DNA from: Rhizobiales bacterium Ga0077545
Lineage (GTDB): Bacteria > Pseudomonadota > Alphaproteobacteria > Rhizobiales > Methylopilaceae
DNA: 64,000 nt
Direction: 5' to 3'
NCBI GenBank assembly: GCA_001464335.1
Contig: LNEV01000001.1
Span: forward strand, 62,001-126,000
The notes beneath the pieces are model-generated. The model saw nothing but the letters and a program-made list of their open reading frames with translations, was not told the DNA's origin and did not search any database. Positions 9,463-16,859 of the stretch are shown here, piece by piece. Made by a program: the position numbers and the translations under genes. The stretch's first letter is position 1. Every line of letters starts with the position of its first letter.

Positions 9463-9518
9463 CTGGTCCTCTTCCGATATTTATTATGGTCAGGCGCAAG
9501 TGCGCGCTTCGGCGGGGA

Positions 9519-10283
9519 TCAGTGAATGACCCAGCCGCCGTCCACCAATATGTTGTTGCCTTGGATAGCAGAGCCTTCGCTGGTCGCGAGGAAGACAATG
9601 GCCTCGGCGACCTCTTCGGTTCGGCTAAAGCGCCCCAGTGGCACGTAGCCTTCCATTTTCCGCCTCAAATCGGGTTTCTCAGATAGACGGTCCGTCATGT
9701 ACGCGGTCTCGGTTGCACCGGGGCTGACGCTGTTGACCACGATGCCGCCTGCGGCACACTCGAATGCGATGGCACGTGTCAGATAAATGAGGGCAGCCTT
9801 TGTCATGCCGTAGAGCGCATGATCCTCGAACGCGGTTACACCGAACTGGCTGCCGATATTGACTATCCGTCCGGCACCCTGAGCCCGCATTATCGGCACG
9901 ACCGCCTGAGCAGCGAAAAAGGGCGCCCGGACATTGACGGCGTTGACGAGTTCGAAATCCTCAAGCGTGAATTCGCCGAATGGCTTGCGGCAGCGCGCGC
10001 CGGCATTGTTAATGAGAATATCCACTCGCCCGAGGACGGAAAGGCAATCCGCCACCATCTCTGCGGCGGCGTCAGGCGAAGATAGATTTATCACCCGCCA
10101 CACGGCCTGCCCGCTGGCATTCTGCTCGCGAGCCGTCGCCGCAACTGCGGCGAGTTCCTCCTCTGTGCCGTCGGCGACGAGAAATGTCGAAGCCCCCAGT
10201 CCTGCAAGCCGACGCGCGACTTCCGCTCCAATACCGCGTGAGGCGCCGGTAATGAGGGCCACTTTACCGTTGAGACTTGCCAT
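9519..10283 (-). CDS. Short-chain dehydrogenase/reductase (classical SDR)
   Basis: A 254-residue classical SDR with the cofactor motif TGASRGIG, NNAG, the catalytic Ser after IVNIGS, and YGMTK (Tyr-x3-Lys). It oxidises or reduces a hydroxyl/keto group with NAD(P). The ATG at 10283 has GGAGG five bases ahead, so I prefer it over the in-frame start 21 bases upstream. It heads the minus-strand catabolic operon and faces the second binding-protein gene across a 280-bp control region. Confidence 0.9.
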   Translation of the reverse strand: MASLNGKVALITGASRGIGAEVARRLAGLGASTFLVADGTEEELAAVAATAREQNASGQAVWRVINLSSPDAAAEMVADCLSVLGRVDILINNAGARCRKPFGEFTLEDFELVNAVNVRAPFFAAQAVVPIMRAQGAGRIVNIGSQFGVTAFEDHALYGMTKAALIYLTRAIAFECAAGGIVVNSVSPGATETAYMTDRLSEKPDLRRKMEGYVPLGRFSRTEEVAEAIVFLATSEGSAIQGNNILVDGGWVIH

Positions 10284-10398
10284 CCGGACCTCCGTCGAAA
10301 TCACTTAGCGAGCCGCCGCCAACTGGCGGAGAGCATTTCATTCAGATGGCGCCACGTTTAAACGTGTGTCAAGCCAATATGGACCCATTTATATCAAA

Positions 10399-10410
10399 AT
10401 TGGATGCAAT
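10399..10410. promoter_or_regulatory. Candidate GntR/FCD operator, site 2
   Basis: ATTGGATGCAAT has the ATTG-N4-CAAT form and is the exact reverse complement of ATTGCATCCAAT at 10516-10527. The pair is about 105 bp apart in the divergent region, an arrangement compatible with co-operative binding or looping. Confidence 0.55.
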
Positions 10411-10509
10411 TATAAATATGGCGTGTTATTAGCCACTCTTCTTAGATCGAGAGATCGGCGGATGGTTTCCCAGAGGGGCAACGAGCATCGCTCAAATTGA
10501 TGGTGTGGC

Positions 10510-10528
10510 ATCCAAATTGCATCCAATA
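10510..10528. promoter_or_regulatory. Candidate GntR/FCD operator, site 3
   Basis: ATCCAAATTGCATCCAATA matches 17 of 19 bases of the element at 4547-4565. It ends 36 bp before the start codon of the second binding-protein gene, close enough to block transcription when occupied. Confidence 0.6.
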
Positions 10529-10564
10529 TGGCCTACGAGATGTCCGAAATAGGAGGAATTTGAT

Positions 10565-11533
10565 ATGGGTCAGCTATACATACGGCGGTGCCTTGCGACA
10601 TTCGCTGCAGCCACTTTTCTCTCGGTTTCTCTGCCTGCGCACGCGCAGGAGAAAACCATCCGGTTCGCTTACCAGTCCAATCTCTTCATGGCGCCGATCT
10701 TCGCCGCATTCGAGAAAGGCTGGTTCGAGGAGGCGCTGGCACCGCTCGGTTACAGGATGGAGGCCCACAAGATTGGCGTCGGCCCGGCGATCGCCGAAGC
10801 GATGGCAGGCGGAAAAATAGACATCGGCGAGCTAGGTTTGGCGGTTGTCGTCAACGCGGCCGGACGTGGCTTGCCGATCAAGATCTTGGCGAACAACGGC
10901 ATCGCCGGCGAAGGCGTCATCGTGAGGGCAGATTCGGAGGCAAAGTCGATGGCGGACCTACGTGGAAAGTCGATCGCGATTCCAGCCAAGGGCAGCCTGC
11001 CAGATTTTATCGTGAGATATGGTCTCGAAAAAGCGGGGATTGATCCCTCAAAGGATGTGAAGTTTGTGGAAGTTTCTGGACCGGACCAGAAGCAGGCTCT
11101 GCTCGGCGGGCTAGTCGACGCCGCGGTCGTTTGGGAACCTGTCGTGACCGACATTACGATGAACGGAGGGCGCCTGCTTGCGACCGGTCAGGAGATCTAT
11201 CCTAATCACGTCAACGACGTTATCGCGGCAACCGACGCTGCCATAGAGCAGCATCCCGATGCGGTACGTGCCGTAACGCAGACTGTCGTGCGTAGCCACG
11301 GATGGGTGTTGGATAATCCCGACGAAGCTATATCCATCGCCGCCAAATATCTGGGTCTCCAGCGTGAGGTCGTGGAGAAAGCATGGCCAAACGTCATCCG
11401 CTCGCGTGACGGAGTGACCTCCACGGAGGACACACAGGTTTTCGCGGATGCGCTCAAGAGATGGGGTTACATCCGTTCGAGGGTCGACGCGACGCAGTTG
11501 ATAGACCCCCAGTTCCTGCCTGCGAGTAAATAG
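10565..11533 (+). CDS. ABC substrate-binding protein (NitT/TauT), orphan paralogue
   Basis: A 322-residue periplasmic binding protein with a Sec signal peptide ending near PAHA-QE (about residue 27) and the same SsuA-like core as the protein at 4688-5659 (GIAGEGVIVRADS, KSIAIPAKGS, DQKQALLGGLVDA). A strong AGGAGG site precedes the ATG. No permease or ATPase follows; the next gene is an epimerase. It probably docks to the importer at 5731-7342, giving that transporter two receptors of different specificity. The shared operator element supports joint control. Confidence 0.87.
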   Translation: MGQLYIRRCLATFAAATFLSVSLPAHAQEKTIRFAYQSNLFMAPIFAAFEKGWFEEALAPLGYRMEAHKIGVGPAIAEAMAGGKIDIGELGLAVVVNAAGRGLPIKILANNGIAGEGVIVRADSEAKSMADLRGKSIAIPAKGSLPDFIVRYGLEKAGIDPSKDVKFVEVSGPDQKQALLGGLVDAAVVWEPVVTDITMNGGRLLATGQEIYPNHVNDVIAATDAAIEQHPDAVRAVTQTVVRSHGWVLDNPDEAISIAAKYLGLQREVVEKAWPNVIRSRDGVTSTEDTQVFADALKRWGYIRSRVDATQLIDPQFLPASK

Positions 11534-11568
11534 CCGAAGGACAAACGTTCACTATCGAGGACTAAAGT

Positions 11569-12603
11569 ATGAGTGTTCTGGTCACAGGTGGCGCCGGCTT
11601 TGTTGGCCTCAATGTCGTCGAGGCTTTGGTCCTGCGCGGCGAGAAGGTCGTCGTCTTCGATCGTCTGCAACTTCCCGAACAGGCCGAACGGGAATTCCTG
11701 TCCCGCAATGCGGACATGGAAGTGGAAGTTGGTGACATTTGTGATCGGGACGCAGTTGAGCGCATAGTCAGGGACCACCGCGTCCAGCGTATAATACATA
11801 CTGCCGTGATCACTTCCAATGCTAGCCGTGAGGCCGTCGACCCTCAGAGAATCCTAGACGTTAATCTGGGTGGCACGCTCAATGTAATGCACGCGGCACG
11901 GACCGTCGGCTGCGAACGAGTCGTTTATGTCGGTTCAGGCGCCGCTTACGGGAAAACCCACCTTCTCGGTCAGACGCTCTACGAAGAGACTTCCCCATCC
12001 CGACCAATGGACATCTACGGCATTTCCAAATTCGCCGCCGAAGGCGCTGCGTTGCGCCTCGGCGAACTTTGGAAAATCGATGTTCGAGGCGTCCGGCTCG
12101 GCACTGTCTTCGGGCCGTGGGAATTCGACACGGGGGTCCGTGATCTCCTATCGCCGCAATTGCAAGTAGCTGGCATGGCGGTGCGGGGCGAGCAAGCGGT
12201 GATCGAACCGATCGAGCTTTGGCGCGATTGGGTCTACAGCCGCGACGTCGCAACCGGACTTATCGCCTTGCTAGATGCAGCAACGCCCGAGTTCTCAACT
12301 TATCATTTAACCTCCGGCGTCGAATGGCGTGGCAGCTTCATCGGATATTGCGATGCGCTTGTTGCGTCGAATCCAAGCTTTTCATGGCGATTCGCCAACG
12401 AGGGCGAGCCGGCGAATGTTAACTTCCAGGTGCCGTCCGACCGCTCGCCCATGGATGTGCAGCGGATGGCCAGCGACATCGGATTCACCGCGGAATTCGC
12501 ACCCTGCGACGCCTATGCCGACTATGTCAGGTGGATCGGCGCCCATCGCGATTTCTTCGCTGGCTCAAGGACACCATCGACCGTGGGAGAATGCGTGCCG
12601 TAA
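11569..12603 (+). CDS. NAD-dependent epimerase/dehydratase (extended SDR)
   Basis: A 344-residue extended SDR with the nucleotide motif GGAGFVG at the N-terminus, VGSGAAYG and the catalytic MDIYGISK (Tyr-x3-Lys). Members act on nucleotide sugars, but also as sugar-acid or lactone dehydrogenases in catabolic clusters. It starts 35 bp after the binding-protein stop and overlaps the next start by one base (TAATG). Its operon mate is an enolase-superfamily enzyme, so a role in catabolism of a hydroxylated acid is more likely than envelope biosynthesis (inference). Confidence 0.87.
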   Translation: MSVLVTGGAGFVGLNVVEALVLRGEKVVVFDRLQLPEQAEREFLSRNADMEVEVGDICDRDAVERIVRDHRVQRIIHTAVITSNASREAVDPQRILDVNLGGTLNVMHAARTVGCERVVYVGSGAAYGKTHLLGQTLYEETSPSRPMDIYGISKFAAEGAALRLGELWKIDVRGVRLGTVFGPWEFDTGVRDLLSPQLQVAGMAVRGEQAVIEPIELWRDWVYSRDVATGLIALLDAATPEFSTYHLTSGVEWRGSFIGYCDALVASNPSFSWRFANEGEPANVNFQVPSDRSPMDVQRMASDIGFTAEFAPCDAYADYVRWIGAHRDFFAGSRTPSTVGECVP

Positions 12604-13739
12604 TGACTGAAATACTATTTGGGACAGCCTCGCCCATCCGCGTTAAACGCGTCGATGCGATCCCTCTGAAATTGCCGCTCAAGAAGCCGATGCAGATGGC
12701 GAGCGTCCGGGTGGAGCACGCCGAAACCGTTCTTGTCCGCGTCGAGGCCGAGAACGGGTTGGTCGGTTGGGGTGAGGCCTCCTCGGCACCGACGATGACC
12801 GGAGATACCCTTCAATCGCTGGTCGCTGCGGTTCACCTACACTTGGCTCCGCTCGTGGTAGGGAGTGACGCGATGGATCGTGGCCTCCTGGCCGGCAGGC
12901 TCCAGCATGCAATGCATCACAACGGCGGCGCCAAAGCCGCCGTCGAAATGGCTCTGAACGATCTTGTCGGTCGTCATCTAGGAGTTTCGGTGACGGACCT
13001 GTTCGGCGGTGCTGTGCGCGATTCCGTGGAGCCGATGTACCTACTAGGAAATCCAAGCCGGGAGGAGGATGTCACCGAGGCCATTGAGAAGACGGCCGTC
13101 GACTTTTCCTTCATTAAGCTCAAATGCGGCGTGAAAAGCGTTGAGTACGACATCGAGACGGCGATCGCGGTGCGAAAGGCGGTTGGGGCCAAAGTGCGAT
13201 TGTGTGCGGACGCGAACATGGGCATGAACCTACGCAGCGCCGCACGCTATGCAGCAGGCGTCGCCGATCTCGGCGTTGAGTTCCTGGAACAGCCACTCGG
13301 GGCCGATGATCTGAGCGGCATGACGGCGCTGGCAAGGGTTAGCCCTGTTCCGCTCGCCGGCGACGAGTGCATTGGATCGCTGTCTGATATTCTCGTGTAC
13401 CACCGCGCTGGGGCTCTGGCGGGCGTTAATCTCAAGACAATCAAGTGCGGAGGCATTGCAGCAACCCATCGCGTCTCGACCGTCTGCGACTCCTTGGGCC
13501 TGAGCATCAAGCTGGCCTGCAAGGTGGCGGAATCCAGCGTCGGCGCGGCGGCTTTGGTCCATCTTGGCTACACGATCGGCAATCTCGACTGGGGCATCAG
13601 CATCAGCAACATATACTTGGCAGAAGACGTTGTTCATACGCCGCTGTTGCCGGTCGGTAGAACTATCAACCGTCCTACAGGGCCGGGTCTCGGGATCGAG
13701 ATTGACGAAGCCGCTGTCGAGCGGTGGAGGGTGCCCTAA
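12603..13739 (+). CDS. Mandelate racemase/muconate-lactonizing-type enzyme
   Basis: A 378-residue enolase-superfamily enzyme of the MLE subgroup. Visible catalytic elements are K172-L-K174 (IKLKCG), metal ligands D203 (ADAN), E229 (LEQPL) and D254 (GDEC), and the second general base K278 (NLKTIKCGG). Such enzymes abstract an alpha-proton from a carboxylate to racemise, cycloisomerise or dehydrate it. I use the ATG overlapping the epimerase stop; an ATG at 12591 is also possible. It is the last gene of the operon. The N-succinylamino-acid racemase, dipeptide epimerase and cycloisomerase families share these motifs, so the substrate is open. Confidence 0.88.
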   Translation: MTEILFGTASPIRVKRVDAIPLKLPLKKPMQMASVRVEHAETVLVRVEAENGLVGWGEASSAPTMTGDTLQSLVAAVHLHLAPLVVGSDAMDRGLLAGRLQHAMHHNGGAKAAVEMALNDLVGRHLGVSVTDLFGGAVRDSVEPMYLLGNPSREEDVTEAIEKTAVDFSFIKLKCGVKSVEYDIETAIAVRKAVGAKVRLCADANMGMNLRSAARYAAGVADLGVEFLEQPLGADDLSGMTALARVSPVPLAGDECIGSLSDILVYHRAGALAGVNLKTIKCGGIAATHRVSTVCDSLGLSIKLACKVAESSVGAAALVHLGYTIGNLDWGISISNIYLAEDVVHTPLLPVGRTINRPTGPGLGIEIDEAAVERWRVP

Positions 13740-13740
13740 T

Positions 13741-14040
13741 CAGAAGGCATATCGCGCCTTTGTGGGTCGTTTTTCCAAGAAGGGGTGGCGAGATTTGACC
13801 ACCGGACCGCACACCACGCTGCGGGACATTGCTAGCGCCTATCAGACGGACGAGCGCTATGCGGCGGATGTCATCCAGCTTGCGTTTCTCGCACCCGACG
13901 TCACAGCCAGGATACTGGCGGGCACACAGCCGTTTGATCTGACCTTGCATGCGCTGCTGTGGAAGATCGATCTTCCGATCGCGTGGTCAACGCAGGCGCG
14001 TCTTGCGGCAAAAGGGGGCACGGCGTCCGCACCAGGCTGA
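13741..14040 (+). pseudogene. C-terminal remnant of a serine recombinase
   Basis: The frame just after the MLE gene reads DIASAYQTDERYAADVIQLAFLAPD, here split as DIASAYQTDERYAADV and IQLAFLAPD, then ILAGTQP, FDLT and IDLPIAWSTQ. This resembles the C-terminal segment of large serine recombinases (LAFLAPDI...ILDGRQP...LTRRIDLPLDW). The catalytic N-terminal part is absent, so it is a decayed mobile-element fragment. Confidence 0.55.
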
Positions 14041-14295
14041 TGATCAGCCGCAGCGTATTGACACCGAGATTGGTGAGCGCGATCCAGAAGGTCGAGGTGT
14101 CTGTCGCATGATCGTGTCTTCTCAAGGACATAATCCTATAATCGGGAAATTGTCGCCAGCACCATGACCACGGCGAGCGTGCCGATGGTATAGGTCAGAA
14201 GGTGATGGATTCAGAGCGCATCCGAAAAGTGTGGGTGACGAACGCAAGCGGCCGCATTGCATAACGCCCTTTTTTGCGATCGGCACTGTGTCCGC

Positions 14296-14354
14296 TTTTG
14301 ACCCAAAGTGGACCTTTGGGGGAAGTTGTTCGCCATCAACGCTTTAGCACTCGG
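14296..14354 (+). repeat. 59-bp direct repeat, copy 1
   Basis: This block, starting TTTTGACCCAAAGTGGACCT, recurs at 19851-19909 in the same orientation with a single mismatch (14349 A versus 19904 G). The two copies bracket about 5.5 kb. It is non-coding and could be the relic of an insertion-sequence end or a dispersed intergenic repeat. Confidence 0.85.
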
Positions 14355-14456
14355 GACAACCGGGCGACCGGCACTTCCAACTCAGATCCCTACGCAGGCG
14401 ATCCCATCGCGGCTGCGCGAGCCAAGCGGATGAAGAATAACGGAACCGCATCTACG

Positions 14457-14705
14457 TCAACTTCCAGCGATTGCTGCGCATGAGCGGTTCTGCACGCGGC
14501 CAAGGCGGTCAAGGCGAGTGACGACCAGTTCGTCGCCGGGGCGCAGGAATTCGATGATGGTGGCAAGCTCGGCGCGGCCCTCGCGACTGGCCCCTGATAC
14601 CTTTTCCGCCCGGATGACACCGCACCCCTCGGCCTTGAGCTTGGAAAGCTGAACGTCGAGGTCTTGATCAAGCGTGCTTACGCGTGCGTATCCAATGCGG
14701 GCCAT
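14457..14705 (-). pseudogene. Truncated serine resolvase (N-terminal domain)
   Basis: The product begins MARIGYARVSTLDQDLDVQ, with the catalytic R8 and nucleophile S10, then VSGASREGR and VVTRLDRLGR. It ends abruptly after about 70 family residues with an unrelated tail. The rest of the catalytic domain and the DNA-binding helix-turn-helix are missing, so it cannot work as a recombinase. It is a Tn3-type resolvase/invertase remnant. The longer upstream in-frame extension has no family similarity. Confidence 0.8.
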
Positions 14706-14731
14706 GTGACAAACCAATGGGCGTGTCACAT
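14704..14731. promoter_or_regulatory. Inverted repeat at the resolvase start (candidate res subsite)
   Basis: ATGTGACA (14704-14711) and TGTCACAT (14724-14731) are perfect inverted arms separated by 12 bases, directly at and upstream of the resolvase ATG. Resolvases bind such dyads next to their own genes for recombination and autoregulation, so this may be a leftover res subsite. Confidence 0.4.
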
Positions 14732-14827
14732 TGTAACAAATCAGGGGCAAAATCCCAGCGTGATGCCAAGCTTGAACTGCGAGATAGATGCCATAGACCG
14801 CCATGCCCGGGTGGTGGCGACGGCCTC

Positions 14828-15067
14828 TTAGCTGTCCTTCGCCTCGAGTTGATCCATATCCTCCTGCTTCGCCGTAAGGAACGTGCTGAGCCCGAGGATC
14901 AGGTTGGCTGCTGCTTCGGAGTCGATTGCAGCCTGAAACACAGATCCGTCTTCGGCCTGCAATTGGATGTAGCCGAGCCGGTCCGGTTCGACGGCTAAGA
15001 CATAAACAGTGCTGCCGATCAGCGGTGCCGGAGCGGCGTCGTTGTCTTCTTGTCGTTGATCACACAT
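14828..15067 (-). CDS. Small hypothetical protein (79 aa)
   Basis: A short acidic protein with strand-rich central sequence (VYVLAVEPDRLGYIQLQAEDG) and a predicted C-terminal helix. No family is recognised and no clear ribosome-binding site is seen. It neighbours another small minus-strand ORF at 15116-15319. Confidence 0.4.
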   Translation of the reverse strand: MCDQRQEDNDAAPAPLIGSTVYVLAVEPDRLGYIQLQAEDGSVFQAAIDSEAAANLILGLSTFLTAKQEDMDQLEAKDS

Positions 15068-15115
15068 TGGCGTTTTGTGTCCGGGCAGAAAAATTGGATA
15101 GTAGCTACAGTTGAG

Positions 15116-15319
15116 CTAGATGGTTCCCTTGTTATAGGCAAGCTGGACTTCGACGTGCAGCAGGTTGCCATTCTGGTCGGCGCGCCATGTGACGCTCGCG
15201 CATTTGAGCGTCTCGCCGCTATCCCCATTATCGAACGAGACGATGTCGCCGACGCGCGGAACAGCCGGCCACTCGACTTCCCGGTGTAGGAGATTCTCAC
15301 CGATTACTGTGATCTTCAT
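15116..15319 (-). CDS. Small hypothetical protein (67 aa)
   Basis: A 67-residue ORF beginning MKITVIGENLLHREVEWPAV, with GDIVSFDNGDSGE and a beta-rich C-terminus. A good ribosome-binding site (AGGAGAG, spacing 5) precedes the ATG and composition is protein-like, so it is probably real. The function is unknown. It is followed on the same strand by the 79-residue ORF. Confidence 0.55.
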   Translation of the reverse strand: MKITVIGENLLHREVEWPAVPRVGDIVSFDNGDSGETLKCASVTWRADQNGNLLHVEVQLAYNKGTI

Positions 15320-15502
15320 ATATCTCTCCTTTTGGCGTGCGGTGTAGAAGAATTGTGCTTGGTCATATGTGGAGCGCCCGGGGCGCAGGACCAGCGGAGT
15401 AGCCGGACTTCGATAACTGGGAAGCCTTCACCAACGCACCAACGTTTCAAAATAAAATTGCGAATGCGACGGAGGCCCCATCGTCATCCCGAGACCATCT
15501 TT

Positions 15503-15532
15503 GCCCCGCTTCACATGCGGGGCTTTCTATTT
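15503..15532 (+). terminator. Intrinsic terminator
   Basis: Perfect arms GCCCCGC (15503-15509) and GCGGGGC (15517-15523) with a 7-base loop, followed by TTTCTATTT. No plus-strand gene is recognised just upstream, so it may end a short unannotated transcript from about 15350-15500 or serve as an insulator before the secreted-protein gene. Confidence 0.7.
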
Positions 15533-15625
15533 ACCCGGAGGGAAAGGTCAGACTTTTTTGTTGTGACATTCGGGAACGTTCGCACTTGTCGAAGATTGGG
15601 TCCGTATCGACATAGGGAGCGAAAC

Positions 15626-15913
15626 ATGAACCGACTTTTCCTTGCTACGGCGGCAGCCGCGCTTTTGGCCGCAGGCGGCGTTTCGGCACAGACCGCACCG
15701 ACGAATTCTGAAAAGGACTGTAAGGCTGGGCAGGAGTGCCCCAAGGACACGGGCAGCGGCAGTTCAAGCTCGACTGACAATTCCTCCACCACTGGTTCGG
15801 GCGGAAACCAAGGCGGCAGCGGTGGGGCCGGTGCCGGCGGCGCGGGAGGTGCTGGGTCGGGTGGTGCCGGTGGCGGCTCCGGGGGCTCCGGCAGCGGGTC
15901 AGGCACGAATTGA
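15626..15913 (+). CDS. Small exported Gly/Ser-rich protein
   Basis: A 95-residue protein with a clear Sec signal peptide (MNRLFLATAAAALLAAG, cleavage near VSAQ, about residue 21), a short segment with two cysteines (DCKAGQEC) and a Ser/Thr then Gly-rich low-complexity tail. A longer in-frame start exists far upstream, but AGGGAG lies seven bases before the ATG at 15626. Intrinsic terminators stand on both sides, so it is a monocistronic unit. Similar short exported proteins are common in Hyphomicrobiales and have no known function. Confidence 0.75.
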   Translation: MNRLFLATAAAALLAAGGVSAQTAPTNSEKDCKAGQECPKDTGSGSSSSTDNSSTTGSGGNQGGSGGAGAGGAGGAGSGGAGGGSGGSGSGSGTN

Positions 15914-15925
15914 TCTGAACATCAG

Positions 15926-15955
15926 CCCCGCCCTAACCCGGCGGGGTTTTTGTTT
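15926..15955 (+). terminator. Intrinsic terminator
   Basis: Arms CCCCGCC (15926-15932) and GGCGGGG (15940-15946) pair perfectly around a 7-base loop, followed by TTTTTGTTT. It lies 13 bp after the stop of the Gly-rich secreted-protein gene. Confidence 0.88.
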
Positions 15956-16056
15956 CAGATCGGTCCGTACTTGAATTTTGGCCGATGTCAAATTGCCCCG
16001 TTCTTGCAAAACAGATCTGAGTTGGAACTAGCGATAAGTCTCGGCGTTCTGACGCC

Positions 16057-16272
16057 ATGCCCATGTATCAGTTCACCGGTCCCATTGGGGACCCACCGGA
16101 TCCGATAGAACTCGCTGACGACCGCGCGGCGTGGTCTGAAGCCGTAATCTATTTCGGTCGAGTGCTGAGCGATATTGACGGAAATCTTCCGGGCACGACC
16201 GACTTGAAGCTCGACGTTCGAGAGGGCTCCCGTCATGTGGCAACCATCGAGATCGTCGCGAAGAGGGGCTGA
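16057..16272 (+). CDS. Small DUF6894-like protein
   Basis: A 71-residue protein. The pattern of an N-terminal strand (MYQFTG), an acidic GDPPDPIELADDRAAWSEAV helix start, an ALxxG-like GRVLSDIDG and a C-terminal strand resembles DUF6894, a small family frequent in Bradyrhizobiaceae and Methylobacteriaceae. Function is unknown; members often occur as single genes near stress or signalling loci. An ATG six bases downstream is an alternative start. Confidence 0.55.
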   Translation: MPMYQFTGPIGDPPDPIELADDRAAWSEAVIYFGRVLSDIDGNLPGTTDLKLDVREGSRHVATIEIVAKRG

Positions 16273-16288
16273 AAGGTAACCGAACGCG

Positions 16289-16366
16289 TTAGACGAACGC
16301 GAGCAGCATCATGGCAGCTGCTATTCCTGCGATCGACATCAACAGCCACTGAAATTCGAGCTTCAT
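16289..16366 (-). CDS. Putative 25-residue membrane miniprotein
   Basis: A short ORF encoding MKLEFQWLLMSIAGIAAAMM followed by LLAFV: a charged N-terminus and one continuous hydrophobic helix ending at the stop. GAGAG lies six bases before the ATG. A second ORF of nearly the same design lies 200 bp upstream on the same strand. Size and architecture resemble single-span small membrane proteins of enteric bacteria, without sequence similarity that I can name. Confidence 0.4.
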   Translation of the reverse strand: MKLEFQWLLMSIAGIAAAMMLLAFV

Positions 16367-16568
16367 TCAAGTCTCTCATGTGGCGGCTAAGAATCTCTCA
16401 GCCCAAAAGCTGATGCAATACCTCAGCAGGATGAGTTGGTTTACGAAGCATAAACGTCAGCGCAACCTCAGATCGTTAAATCTTGCCGCCGTCGATGGGC
16501 TTTACCTAGCGCGGCGGTAGGCGGGCTTCATTGCACGATGAAGCGTCGTCTTGGATGGTGCAAGGCAA

Positions 16569-16649
16569 TCAAATCAAGCCGAACACCAGCGCCGCTACTA
16601 CGAGCGCGGTGGCGATCAAACTTACAGCCGCGATCCAAGTCTCTTCCAT
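16569..16649 (-). CDS. Putative 26-residue membrane miniprotein
   Basis: A short ORF encoding MEETWIAAVSLIATALVVAA followed by LVFGLI: an acidic N-terminus, then one hydrophobic helix. No strong ribosome-binding site is seen. It resembles the miniprotein ORF at 16289-16366 in size and layout. It lies antisense to the region upstream of the hybrid kinase start. Confidence 0.33.
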   Translation of the reverse strand: MEETWIAAVSLIATALVVAALVFGLI

Positions 16650-16859
16650 AAGCAAAAAAGAATACCTAAAGGGCGGCCTGTCGCTAACATATGTAAATCG
16701 CGGTGCCCCACGATCTGGGATCTACTTCGCAAAGTTCCGCTTGCCACGGCTCGCATTTGCAGGTGCCGATTACAAACTGCTAGATCAGTGGGTGAACCGA
16801 CGGAGCACGAAGCGCGTTGGGGCACGATTGAACGAGATCGAAGTGGGAAGGGCGCTCTA

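Larger units (their letters stand above)
10284..10564. promoter_or_regulatory. Divergent control region (SDR operon / second binding protein)
   Basis: A non-coding, AT-rich stretch separating two divergent transcripts. It holds two inverted copies of the ATTG-N4-CAAT element (10399-10410 and within 10510-10528), two copies of CCAATATGG (10374-10382 and 10523-10531), and a strong AGGAGG site just before the plus-strand ATG. Confidence 0.6.

Noticed and set aside
15770-15905. Repetitive GGT/GGC-rich sequence that could suggest a CRISPR or tandem array
   Set aside because: It is the Gly/Ser coding repeat of the small exported protein; there are no spacers of constant length.
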